Positions 1 to 8,600 of a stretch of DNA of 37,366 bases are shown here, in pieces. The notes under the pieces were generated by a model that saw only the letters and a program-made list of their open reading frames with translations, was not told the DNA's origin and searched no databases. Within the stretch, counting starts at the first letter, position 1. Every line of letters begins with the position of its first letter. The stretch comes from JBHIBD01 sp046758865 (GTDB lineage: Bacteria > Planctomycetota > Brocadiia > Brocadiales > Bathyanammoxibiaceae), in the NCBI GenBank assembly GCA_046758865.1, contig JBHIBD010000015.1:1-37366 (forward strand), read 5' to 3'. The position numbers and the translations under genes are program-made.

Positions 1-70
1 CCAGTAAAATGAAGGTGTAGGCTTATTCTTATCACTTCATTTTTGATAAAGAATTGGCCTATGTAAGGTG
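1..70 (+). repeat. 70-base direct repeat, copy A
   Basis: This copy matches 226-295 base for base except at positions 56 and 66 (68 of 70 identical). It may extend left of the window. It is followed by a small hairpin at 71-85. The near identity points to a recent duplication or to a dispersed intergenic element. It does not look like coding sequence. Confidence 0.85.
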
Positions 71-124
71 TGCGCCAAAGGCGCATCTACTTATGTCATG
101 ACGTCTCGACACACCTATGGACTG

Positions 125-211
125 TTCCCTCCCCCTTGATGGGGGAGGGTAAGGGTGGGGGGTGAATAGTCACCCTCCCCCCCTACCCCCTCCCGTCGAG
201 GGAGGGGGGAA
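125..211. repeat. GC-rich inverted-repeat element (MITE- or REP-like)
   Basis: The arms 125-165 and 171-211 are imperfect inverted copies of each other, and each arm is itself a hairpin with a nine-base C/G stem. The left arm pairs CCCTCCCCC with GGGGGAGGG around TTGAT; the right arm makes an equivalent stem around TCGAC. The arms differ at many positions, yet each keeps a full-length stem, which suggests the hairpins matter rather than the exact sequence. No transposase is present, so a non-autonomous element or structured REP-type repeat is the best description. Confidence 0.65.
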
Positions 212-225
212 GATTGGTCAGTAGG

Positions 226-295
226 CCAGTAAAATGAAGGTGTAGGCTTATTCTTATCACTTCATTTTTGATAAAGAATTAGCCTATGTAGGGTG
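226..295 (+). repeat. 70-base direct repeat, copy B
   Basis: This is the second copy of the repeat at 1-70, with two mismatches. It runs into a perfect hairpin at 292-309 (GGTGCGT, loop CTCG, ACGCACC) that ends about 30 bases before the rdgB start codon. The tail of the repeat (ATGTAGGGTGC) recurs after rdgB at about 965-975, so related repeat fragments flank the gene on both sides. Confidence 0.85.
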
Positions 296-341
296 CGTCT
301 CGACGCACCATGAAAAGACTGCGGCAAGGCAGCAAAAATCG

Positions 342-956
342 GTGCACCAGATACTCATAGGCACAACCAACCCAAATAAACTGAAGGAGATTTGTGAAAT
401 CCTCCGGGACCTCCCCGTGAAGCTCGTCGGCCCTGAGGAGTCTGCCCCACTGCCAGAGGTCATTGAGGACGGCAAGACCTTCCGTGAGAATGCGGTCAAG
501 AAGGCTGTTGAATGGGCAAGGTCTACCGGGCAGTGGACTATGGCAGAGGATTCAGGGCTTGAGGTGGATGCCCTCGGCGGGGGGCCTGGGGTGCTATCTG
601 CCCGCTATGCAGGTGAAACCGCCACCTATGAGGACAACAATCTAAAGCTCCTCAAGGCCCTTGAGGGGGTCCCGGCAAAACGGCGTACCGCCAGGTTCCG
701 ATGCACCGTTGCGCTGGCCAGACCAGAGGGCCTCGTGTTTGTGGTGGAAGGGGAGTGCACGGGACTCATAGCTGAGGAACCCAGGGGAGGGCACGGATTC
801 GGTTACGACCCAGTCTTCTACCTGCCTGAATATGGTAAGACCTTTGCCGAACTGGGCCCTGAGATAAAGAACCAGATAAGCCACCGCACCCGCGCGCTTG
901 GGAAATTTAAAGAAAAATTGTTGGCGTTATTAGACATGACGTCTCCCCTATCTTGA
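342..956 (+). CDS. rdgB: XTP/dITP pyrophosphatase (RdgB/HAM1)
   Basis: This enzyme hydrolyses non-canonical purine triphosphates (XTP, dITP, ITP) to the monophosphate and pyrophosphate, cleaning the cytoplasmic nucleotide pool before replication. The 204-residue protein has the usual family length. It starts with the substrate-loop pattern GTTNPNKLKEI (7-17). It carries the family signature DSGLEVDALGG-GPGVLSARYAG at about 70-91, in which Asp70 is the expected catalytic acid. The later FGYDPVF (153-159) and SHRTRA (180-185) motifs recognise the base. The start is the GTG at 342; no in-frame start lies upstream before the repeat patch, and the ribosome-binding site is weak. It appears to be a single-gene unit between two repeat regions. 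Confidence 0.93.
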   Translation: MHQILIGTTNPNKLKEICEILRDLPVKLVGPEESAPLPEVIEDGKTFRENAVKKAVEWARSTGQWTMAEDSGLEVDALGGGPGVLSARYAGETATYEDNNLKLLKALEGVPAKRRTARFRCTVALARPEGLVFVVEGECTGLIAEEPRGGHGFGYDPVFYLPEYGKTFAELGPEIKNQISHRTRALGKFKEKLLALLDMTSPLS

Positions 957-988
957 TATCTAAGATGTAGGGTGCTTGCGAATTATTT

Positions 989-1059
989 TGTAGGGATAGG
1001 GCTCGTCCCTGTCCGTTCTCGGACAGCCATCCGCCCAAGGCGGACAACGTGCCCCTACA
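989..1059. repeat. 71-base palindromic intergenic element
   Basis: The element has short terminal inverted repeats (TGTAGGG at the left, CCCCTACA at the right). Inside it are two perfect small hairpins: 1011-1024 (GTCCG/CGGAC) and 1030-1044 (TCCGCC/GGCGGA). It lies between rdgB and lepA and encodes nothing. The 5' ends resemble the TGTAGGGTGC tails near the direct repeats at the left edge, so the families may be related. Confidence 0.6.
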
Positions 1060-1092
1060 TCCTTGCCATGGGCTCGGCCAACCCAAGTTGAC

Positions 1093-1121
1093 TTCAAATC
1101 CTGTTTCTGTTAGGGTATACT
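1093..1121 (+). promoter_or_regulatory. Possible sigma70-type promoter for lepA
   Basis: TTCAAA (1093-1098) and TATACT (1116-1121) are 17 bases apart and point at lepA, whose start lies 44 bases beyond the -10 box. The -35 box matches consensus at only four of six positions, so this is tentative. Confidence 0.3.
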
Positions 1122-1164
1122 GTTTTGTAAGTAAATGTGTTGAGACTACCGCTTTTGATAAATT

Positions 1165-2961
1165 ATGGACACAAAACGGATAAGGAATTTCTGCATAATT
1201 GCCCACATAGACCACGGCAAGAGCACCCTGGCAGATAGGCTGCTCGAGCAGACCAGGACTATGGCCCCCAGGGAGTTAAAAGAGCAGGTCCTCGACGATA
1301 TGGACCTTGAGCGCGAGAGGGGCATCACCATAAAGGCCAGTGCCGTGACCCTTACCTACAGGAGAGACGGCGAGGAGTACCTGTTGAACCTTATAGACAC
1401 GCCCGGGCACGTGGACTTTAGTTATGAGGTGAGCCGAAGCCTTGCCGCCTGTGAGGGTGCGCTCCTCCTTGTGGACGCCTCCCAGGGTGTAGAGGCCCAG
1501 ACCGTTGCCAATGCCTATCTGGCCCTGGAGCACAACCTGGAGATAGTGCCTGCAATAAACAAGATTGACTTGCAGCAGGCACGGCCCCAAGAGGTGATTG
1601 AGGAGATGGAGCATACCCTGGGTATCCTGCCCAGAGAGGTGATTCGTGTCAGTGCGAAGACAGGGTCAGGGATAGAGGGTGTCTTAGGGGCCATTGTTGA
1701 CAGGATTCCTTCGCCTCAGGGCGACCCCATTGCAACCCTCCGGGCGCTCATCTTTGACTCGGTATATGATGAATACCGCGGTGTTATAGTCTACGTCCGC
1801 ATCTTTGACGGCTCGATAAGGCCTGGCGATAAGGTCTATATGATGAAGAAGAAACGGGCCTTTGAGGTCACAGAGGTTGGGGTGTTTGGACCCAGGATGA
1901 CTGCCACTAAGGGGCTTGGAACGGGGGCGGTAGGCTATTTCGTGGCAAACATAAAGACCATACACGACGTAGAGATAGGCGACACGGTGACAAACTTCCA
2001 GAAAAAGACCCAGAAACCCCTGCCCAGCTACCAGAAGCCCCTTCCTATGGTTTACTGCGGTTTGTATCCAACTATGGATACTGACCTAGTGCCTCTGAGG
2101 GCTGCCCTAGAGAAGCTGGCCCTCAACGACTCTTCGTTCTGTTTTGAGCCCGAGCAGTCGCCTGCCCTGGGTTTTGGTTTCCGCTGTGGGTTCCTGGGGC
2201 TCCTCCACATGGAGATAGTTCAGGAGAGGTTGGAAAGGGAGGGTAATGTTAATATCATCCAGACGGCCCCCAGCGTGACCTATGAGGTTCTTACCAGGGA
2301 TGGTGATGTGCTGATTTTAGACAGTCCAGATAAGGTGCCACCGGCAAATGAGATAGAGGAATTCCGTGAGCCGGTTGTAAGCGTCAAGATAGTATTCCCT
2401 GTGGAGTACATGGGAGCGGTAATGAAATTGGCCGAAGAACGCAGGGGCAAATATAAAGGGACGGAATATCTTAGTCAGAAGCGCGTGATACTTAGTTACG
2501 AGCTCCCCCTGGCGGAGATGATATTTGACTTCCACGACAGGCTAAAATCTGCCACCAGGGGCTATGGCACGCTGGACTACACCTTTCTCGGCTACAGACC
2601 CGCAGACCTTGTGAAGCTGGACATGCTTGTGGGTGGTAAGAAGGTGGATGCCCTCTCTTCTATAGTGTATAGGGGTAGTGCATACAACAGGGGAAAAAGA
2701 TTGGTAAAAAAACTGAGGCGGGAGATACCCCGTCATCTATTTGAGGTGGTTATACAGGCGGCCATTGGTTCTAAGGTCATCGCCCGCGAGACCATTAAGC
2801 CCTTGAGGAAGAACGTAACGGCCAAGTGTTACGGTGGCGATGTTACTAGAAAGAGGAAACTGCTGGAGAAGCAGAAAGAGGGGAAAAAGCGGCTAAAGAG
2901 TGTTGGCAGTGTGGAGATACCTCAAGAGGCATTTCTTTCTGTGGTGGCGACCAGTGAATAA
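1165..2961 (+). CDS. lepA: Elongation factor 4 (LepA), ribosome-associated GTPase
   Basis: LepA is a translational GTPase of the EF-G/EF-Tu class that binds ribosomes and helps translation or ribosome assembly under stress. The 598-residue length is standard. The GTPase motifs are in order: P-loop AHIDHGKST (13-21), switch I RGITIK (52-57), DTPGH (78-82) and NKID (132-135). The LepA-specific C-terminal region has the lysine-rich RKRKLLEKQKEGKKR pattern near 565-580. The ATG at 1165 gives the expected N-terminus (DTKRIRNFCIIAHIDHGKS), although no strong ribosome-binding site precedes it. The 3' end overlaps the likely lepB start by eight bases, the classic lepA-lepB arrangement, which suggests translational coupling. 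Confidence 0.97.
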   Translation: MDTKRIRNFCIIAHIDHGKSTLADRLLEQTRTMAPRELKEQVLDDMDLERERGITIKASAVTLTYRRDGEEYLLNLIDTPGHVDFSYEVSRSLAACEGALLLVDASQGVEAQTVANAYLALEHNLEIVPAINKIDLQQARPQEVIEEMEHTLGILPREVIRVSAKTGSGIEGVLGAIVDRIPSPQGDPIATLRALIFDSVYDEYRGVIVYVRIFDGSIRPGDKVYMMKKKRAFEVTEVGVFGPRMTATKGLGTGAVGYFVANIKTIHDVEIGDTVTNFQKKTQKPLPSYQKPLPMVYCGLYPTMDTDLVPLRAALEKLALNDSSFCFEPEQSPALGFGFRCGFLGLLHMEIVQERLEREGNVNIIQTAPSVTYEVLTRDGDVLILDSPDKVPPANEIEEFREPVVSVKIVFPVEYMGAVMKLAEERRGKYKGTEYLSQKRVILSYELPLAEMIFDFHDRLKSATRGYGTLDYTFLGYRPADLVKLDMLVGGKKVDALSSIVYRGSAYNRGKRLVKKLRREIPRHLFEVVIQAAIGSKVIARETIKPLRKNVTAKCYGGDVTRKRKLLEKQKEGKKRLKSVGSVEIPQEAFLSVVATSE

Positions 2962-4372
2962 GGGCAAGACCGGTGTGGTGGCAAGGGCCCTAGATTGGTT
3001 TATGGTAACGAATAAGGAGCAACCAGAAAAGTCCCGCTCTCGCGTAATAAGGGAGAATGTCCAGTGGGTCATCATATCAATCATCATTGCGTTAGGCATA
3101 CGCTATTTTATAGTGGAGGCCTTTAAGATACCCACTGGTTCAATGGCCCCGACCCTTGTGGGCGTGCATAAACACATTGTATGCCCAAACTGTGGGTGGA
3201 ATTTCACCAGGGACCACCGGGGTTCAAGTGCTACATGCCCCAATTGTCTCTTTCAGCTAAGTGTTTACAAGGACAAATTACACGGTGGCAACAGGATATT
3301 CGTGAACAAGTTTATCTATGATTTCAGAAAACCAGAGAGATGGGTTGTAATGGTCTTTAAGTATCCGCTTGTGGATATCAGGTGCAAGGACTGCGGCTAC
3401 GTCATGGTCGACGAGAGATGGGCTGAGGGGATGAAGTGTGAGAGATGTGGTTCGACCCGCCTTAAATGGAAACGAAAGAATTATATCAAACGCCTTGTTG
3501 GACTACCTGGTGAGGAGCTCCAGATAAAGAATGGCGATATATTTATAAACGGCAAGGTGGCTAAAAAACCCCTAAAGATACAGGACAGGCTCTGGATACC
3601 AGTATACAACAGCAAGTACTTTCCGAAGAAGGAGATAGCCCCGTCCTGGAACGTTGAGGAGCAGTATTGGGAAAAGGATGAGGGTGTTCTGTTTCTTGAC
3701 GTCTCACAGACAGGGGGTAGTACCTCTTTTGCTACCTTTGCAAGAAAGATTCTCGACAACTACGCCTACAACAACATGACGGGTGCAAACGTGGTGGGGG
3801 ACCTAAAGCTGAAACTGTCCCTTATCGTTCAAAATGGTTCTGGAGGTATATTTCTTGTTATAGAAAGAGACGAAGACATTTTTCAGGCCTATATCCCTGT
3901 TGAGGGTGCGGGAGAGAAATGCAGCCTGAAACGTTCAGGGCAGATATTGGTCGAGGCCGATGCATTTCTGCTATTAGAGCATAAACATGTAGTGGAGTTT
4001 TCCCATGCGGACGGGGTGTTACGGCTTTCGCTTGACGGGAAACAGGTATTGTCTTATGATTACGGTGCCGACACACCTGATTATGGTAAACAACTCTTTA
4101 ATAGCGGGATGATGATAGGTGGCAGAGACGTTACCTGCATATTTGAGGATATCGAGGTCTTTAGAGATATATATTACAGCTCTGACCTGACATCGGGCCG
4201 TTGGGGTGTCTCTGCACCGGTTAAAATCGATGAGGGTGGATATTTTGTTCTGGGGGATAACAGCATAAATAGCAAGGATAGCAGGGTGTGGAAGTTTGTC
4301 CAGGAGGAAGACATTGTGGGCAAGGCGTTTCTCGTCTTTTGGCCTCTCAGTGGAATTAGGGTGATAAGGTGA
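2954..4372 (+). CDS. lepB: Signal peptidase I with two zinc ribbons and a large inserted domain
   Basis: This membrane serine protease removes signal peptides from exported proteins. A transmembrane helix spans about residues 36-57. The nucleophile Ser63 lies in PTGSMAPT and the general-base Lys179 in YIKRLVGLPGE. The closing GDN...SKDSR box is at about 434-444. Two CxxC pairs follow the serine box (77/80, 95/98) and two more precede the lysine box (144/147, 162/165), so one or two zinc ribbons are likely. About 200 further residues separate GLPGE from the GDN box and look beta-rich, like a laminin-G/concanavalin-type sandwich. At 472 residues it is far longer than ordinary enzymes. I chose GTG 2954, which overlaps the lepA stop and has a GGTGG upstream; GTG 2900 and ATG 3002 are alternatives. 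Confidence 0.9.
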   Translation: MNKGKTGVVARALDWFMVTNKEQPEKSRSRVIRENVQWVIISIIIALGIRYFIVEAFKIPTGSMAPTLVGVHKHIVCPNCGWNFTRDHRGSSATCPNCLFQLSVYKDKLHGGNRIFVNKFIYDFRKPERWVVMVFKYPLVDIRCKDCGYVMVDERWAEGMKCERCGSTRLKWKRKNYIKRLVGLPGEELQIKNGDIFINGKVAKKPLKIQDRLWIPVYNSKYFPKKEIAPSWNVEEQYWEKDEGVLFLDVSQTGGSTSFATFARKILDNYAYNNMTGANVVGDLKLKLSLIVQNGSGGIFLVIERDEDIFQAYIPVEGAGEKCSLKRSGQILVEADAFLLLEHKHVVEFSHADGVLRLSLDGKQVLSYDYGADTPDYGKQLFNSGMMIGGRDVTCIFEDIEVFRDIYYSSDLTSGRWGVSAPVKIDEGGYFVLGDNSINSKDSRVWKFVQEEDIVGKAFLVFWPLSGIRVIR

Positions 4373-5181
4373 AACTCCTTGACGTTGTGAGGCTTACAAA
4401 GATTTATGGCAAGAGGGTTGTCTTGAACTCCCTTGACCTGGAGGTCAATAGCGGCGAGATTGTAGGTCTTTTGGGCCATAACGGTGCCGGTAAGAGCACC
4501 GCCTTCAACGGCATAATAGGGATAACCAGCCCTGACGGGGGCAGGGTAATCTTTAGGGGTAGAGATATCACCAAGCTGCCCATATATAAACGTGCCAGGA
4601 TGGGGCTGGGGTACCTATGCCAGGAGCCGTCTGTGTTTCAGAGGCTGACGGTTGAGGAAAATATTTTGGCCATCCTTGAGGCCAGGAAACACAATCGTCA
4701 GGAGAGGCACAAGAGGTCTGCTCGACTCATGGACGACTTTGGCCTCACATATCTTGCCAAGAAAAAAGCCTTTACCTTATCTGGTGGTGAGAAGAGGCGT
4801 TTGGAGATAGCCCGCTGCCTGGCTACCGACCCGGTGCTTATCATGCTCGACGAGCCTTTTTCGGGGATAGACCCCATCGCTGTGGCAGAACTACAGGCGA
4901 TGGTGCTCGGTCTTAGAAATAGGGGTATAGGCATTCTTGTTACAGACCATAACGTCAGGGAGGCCCTCTCCATTACCGACCGCTCCTACATTCTCAACCA
5001 AGGGGTAGTAATAACAAAGGGAAATACCCCTGAGATCATTAACGACCCGCTGGCTATAGAGTGTTACCTTGGGGAAGGCTTCACCGTGGAGAAGAAGTCA
5101 CCTCAGCCTGCTGTATTTGGGGGACAGGTCAGGCAAGAAATGCCAAAGGAACCGCCTGTTAAGAGGCTTAAAATCGTCTAA
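4369..5181 (+). CDS. lptB: LPS export ABC transporter ATPase LptB
   Basis: LptB powers extraction of lipopolysaccharide from the inner membrane with LptF, LptG and LptC. The 270-residue ATPase has Walker A GHNGAGKST (36-44), the LptB-type Q-loop GYLCQEPSVF, the LSGGEKRRLEIAR signature, Walker B VLIMLDEPFSGIDP and a conserved His in VTDHNV. The EPSVF and GIDPIAV details are specific for LptB rather than general amino-acid transporters. The C-terminus runs some 25 residues beyond the core. Its GTG start overlaps the lepB TGA in a four-base GTGA, so translation is probably coupled. No other Lpt gene is nearby. Its presence implies an outer membrane. Confidence 0.93.
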   Translation: MKLLDVVRLTKIYGKRVVLNSLDLEVNSGEIVGLLGHNGAGKSTAFNGIIGITSPDGGRVIFRGRDITKLPIYKRARMGLGYLCQEPSVFQRLTVEENILAILEARKHNRQERHKRSARLMDDFGLTYLAKKKAFTLSGGEKRRLEIARCLATDPVLIMLDEPFSGIDPIAVAELQAMVLGLRNRGIGILVTDHNVREALSITDRSYILNQGVVITKGNTPEIINDPLAIECYLGEGFTVEKKSPQPAVFGGQVRQEMPKEPPVKRLKIV

Positions 5182-5186
5182 TTGTG

Positions 5187-5417
5187 ATGGAACTCGGCAA
5201 CTTTGGTAAGCTTTTTATATTCGTTGGGCTGTTCTTTTTGCTGTTAGGGGTGTCTATCCTTGTAGGTGGGAAGATTCCCTTCGTCGGTAGGCTTCCAGGG
5301 GACATACTGTTGGAGAAGAAGAATTTCACCCTGTACTTCCCATTTGCCACTTGCGCCCTCCTCAGCGTAGTACTAACCCTTCTCCTCTGGCTCTTCGGTG
5401 GCTTCCTCAAGAGGTAA
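5187..5417 (+). CDS. DUF2905 family small membrane protein
   Basis: This 76-residue protein has two predicted membrane helices (about 8-27 and 49-70). They are separated by a short polar loop with GGKIPFVGRLPGDI, the hallmark of the DUF2905 family, whose function is not known. It follows lptB with a gap of only five bases and is probably the last gene of the lepA-lepB-lptB unit. GTG 5184 directly precedes ATG 5187; I chose the ATG. The 254 bases after it, up to dnaE, contain no gene I can support. Confidence 0.85.
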   Translation: MELGNFGKLFIFVGLFFLLLGVSILVGGKIPFVGRLPGDILLEKKNFTLYFPFATCALLSVVLTLLLWLFGGFLKR

Positions 5418-5617
5418 AAACCATCACATTTACCAACGTGACTCCTGAGCCGGTCACCGTATGTCTGAACTGACCGAAGGCTTCCTAAGTGGTCTTTCCA
5501 CCCATACTTACCGATTTTGGAAGTAGCTGGGGAATAAGACTCCATCACGGCCATTAAAAAATCTGTTTCATAAGCCACGGCCCTTCCTTATGATACTTAA
5601 ATATACAAAATGTCGTA

Positions 5618-5647
5618 TTGACTTTTTGTGACCATCCCATATATATT
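5618..5647 (+). promoter_or_regulatory. Sigma70-type promoter of dnaE
   Basis: TTGACT (5618-5623) and TATATT (5642-5647) are separated by 18 bases, each with five of six consensus matches. The expected transcription start is near 5654, giving a leader of about 18 bases to the dnaE ATG. The position supports ATG 5672 over the in-frame TTG at 5618, which would lie inside the -35 box. Confidence 0.55.
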
Positions 5648-5671
5648 ATTCTTAAAAGGCAACCCATAACA

Positions 5672-8600
5672 ATGAGCAACGGTTTTATCCACCTCCACGT
5701 CCATAGTGAATACAGCCTCCTGGACGGGGCCTGCCGGATAAATGACCTCATCAATAGGGCAAAGGACCTGGGAATGGGTGCTCTTGCCCTTACCGACCAC
5801 TCCAATATGTACGGTGCCATAGAATTTTACAACAGGGCCCGACAGGTAGGCATAAAGCCCATAATTGGATATGAGGCCTATATTGCCCCCAATGGCCGTT
5901 TTGAAAGGAACCCCAGGTCAAAAGAAGTCCTCTACCACCTCACTTTATTGGTGAAGAATCACACAGGTTACCAGAATCTCCTCAAGCTAGCCACCAGCGC
6001 CCACCTCGAGGGCTTCTACTATAAGCCAAGGATTGATAAGGATTTGCTCAAGGACCACTCCGATGGGCTTATAGCCCTGAGTGGTTGTATGAAGTCTGAG
6101 ATAAACCACCTACTCTCGAAAGACTGCCCCGGGGATGCAGAACGTGCAGCAGCAGTGTATAGGGAGCTCTTCGGCAATGGAAATTTCTTCTTGGAGGTAC
6201 AAAACAACGACATACCGGAACAGATAAAGCTCCTGGAGGGTGCGATAAAGATAGGACGTAAACTGGACATACCCTTGTTAGCCACGAACGACATCCACTA
6301 CATGTCCCAAGACGACCACGAAGCTCACGACGTCCTGCTATGTATAAACACCGGAAAATTGGTGGAGGATTTGAACCGCTTGAGGTTCGCCACCAGGGAG
6401 TTCTATTTCAAGTCGCAGGAGGAGATGCTCGAACGCTTCAGGGAGGTACCCGGTGCGGTGGAGAATACACTTGCTGTCGCAGAGGAGTGCAACCTCGAAC
6501 TAAAGCTAGGCCAGCTACACCTCCCCAAATACCATCCTCCCGACGGCATGACTAACTCACAGTTCCTCAGGTCCCTGTGTGAGAAAGGTGCCATTGAAAG
6601 ATTTGGGGCCATCAGCGACAACGTCCATAAGAGGCTGAACCACGAGCTAAAGGTTATTGAAGAAACAGGGTTTGTTGACTACTTTCTGATAGTGTGGGAT
6701 TTTGTCAACTTTGCCCATGAGAACCGTATAATGACCAGCGGGCGGGGCTCAGGCGCCGGGAGCCTGGTTGCATACGTCCTAAAGATTACCAACATAGACC
6801 CCCTGGAGCACGACCTTCTCTTCGAAAGATTCCTCAACGCAGAACGCATCTCAATGCCTGACCTTGATGTGGACTTCTGTGCGGAGGGCAGGGAGAAGGT
6901 AATAGACTATGCGAGGAAGAAATACGGCGGTGACCAGCATGTGGCCCAAATAATCACATTTGGGACTATGAAGGCCAAGGCTGTGGTAAGGGATGTGGGG
7001 AGGGCGATGAATATACCCCTCGCCGAGGTAGACCAGGTGGCAAAACTCATACCCGCCACCCCAGGCATCACACTTGCCCAGGCACTGAGGCAGGAACCTG
7101 GGCTAGAGAAACTGTATAACTCCGACAAAAGGATACAACGCTTATTTGATATTTCATCCAAACTTGAGGGCCTGGCCAGACATGCCTCCACCCATGCTGC
7201 CGGCGTGGTCATCTCAGAGGAACCCCTAACCAACTACGTACCCCTGGCAAAGAACGGTAACGTAGTAACCACTCAGTTTGACGATGTCACACTAGTGGAA
7301 CAAATCGGTCTCCTCAAGGCCGATTTTCTGGGTGTAAGGAAATTCACTGTTATTGACAAGACCCTGAAGCTCATAAAGGACACCACTGGTGAGGAGATAG
7401 ACCTAACCAAGATACCTATGGACGACAAAAAAACCTATGAGCTGCTCTCACGCGGCGATGTAAAAGGTGTGTTTCAGGTAGAGACCAGCCGGGGCTTCAG
7501 GGAGCTGCTGAGTAAACTAAAGCCCAACAAATTTACCGACATAATGCCGCTGATGGCACTTTATAGACCCGGTCCGCTGCAGAGCGGTATGGTTGACTCC
7601 TTTATAAACTGTCGCCACGGACGAGAACGTCCGAACTATCTGCACCACAGTCTCGAACCACTTCTAAAAGAGACATATGGGATAATCCTATATCAAGAAC
7701 AGGTCATGCGCATTGCTAACAAGTTGGGGAACTTTACCCTCAACAAGGCCGACAACCTGAGAAAGGCCATGGGGAAAAAGAAGCCAGAAGTCATGAAGAG
7801 GTACCGCAATCAGTTCATCCCGGGTGCGGTAAAGAACGGAATACCCGAGAAGACCGCGGGAGACATATTCGACCTTATGGAGCATTTTGCAGGCTACGGG
7901 TTCAACAAATCTCACTCCGCTGCCTATGCCGTCATCACTTACCAGACCGCTTACCTGAAGGCCAACTACCCTACCCAGTATATGACAGCCTTGATGAGTT
8001 GCGAGAAACAAAATACTGATAAGATTGTAAGCTACATAGAGGACTGCCGCCGAATGGATATCGAGGTGTTACCACCCTGCGTAAATGAAAGCCAGGAGAA
8101 TTTTACCATGATTGCGCAGGGAAAGATGCGCTTCGGTCTGGGGGCCATAAAAAACGTGGGGAGCAAGGCCATAGAGTCCATTTTGCAATCGAGAGACAAT
8201 GAGGGAAGATTTTCCTGCCGACACGATTTCTATCAGAGAATAGACTCTAGACTGGTCAACAGGCAGGTCATAGAGAGTTTGATAAAGGCCGGCTGTTTTG
8301 ACTCCCTCCCTGGACATCGTGCCGAGCACATTGACGCAAGCGTACTGGACTGTGAGTTACGGATCGCAGAGGATCAGAGACAGCAGCGTCTGAAGCGCCA
8401 GCTAAGCCTTTTTGGCACCGCAGCAGGATTAGAAGGTCAGCCCTCCAGCGAACAAAGTGATGGCCCAACAACTTTAAAAACTGCTGTAGGTGCAAGACGA
8501 TATGTTGAATGTCCCGCATGTAGAATTGCCTCGCCCAATGTGCCAAAGTGGACAGAAAAGGAGTCACTCCATCACGAAAAAAGCGTCCTCGGCTTCTACG

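Larger units (their letters stand above)
1..341. other. Gene-free repeat patch upstream of rdgB
   Basis: No convincing coding region is visible in these 341 bases. The stretch is made of two copies of a 70-base direct repeat (1-70 and 226-295) on either side of a GC-rich inverted-repeat element (125-211). Short perfect hairpins follow each direct repeat: 71-85 (six-base stem) after the first copy and 292-309 (seven-base stem, loop CTCG) after the second. The first repeat copy starts at base 1, so the patch probably continues to the left. I found no clear promoter for rdgB here. Confidence 0.7.

Noticed and set aside
2900..2953. Upstream GTG start of lepB
   Set aside because: It would overlap lepA by 62 bases with no ribosome-binding site; GTG 2954 overlaps only the lepA stop. 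Not excluded completely.
5418..5617. Small minus-strand frame and a weak dyad (CGGTCA at 5451, TGACCG at 5471) after the DUF2905 gene
   Set aside because: The frame is antisense to DUF2905 over half its length and has no start signals; the dyad has a 14-base loop and no T run, so no terminator or riboswitch is supported.
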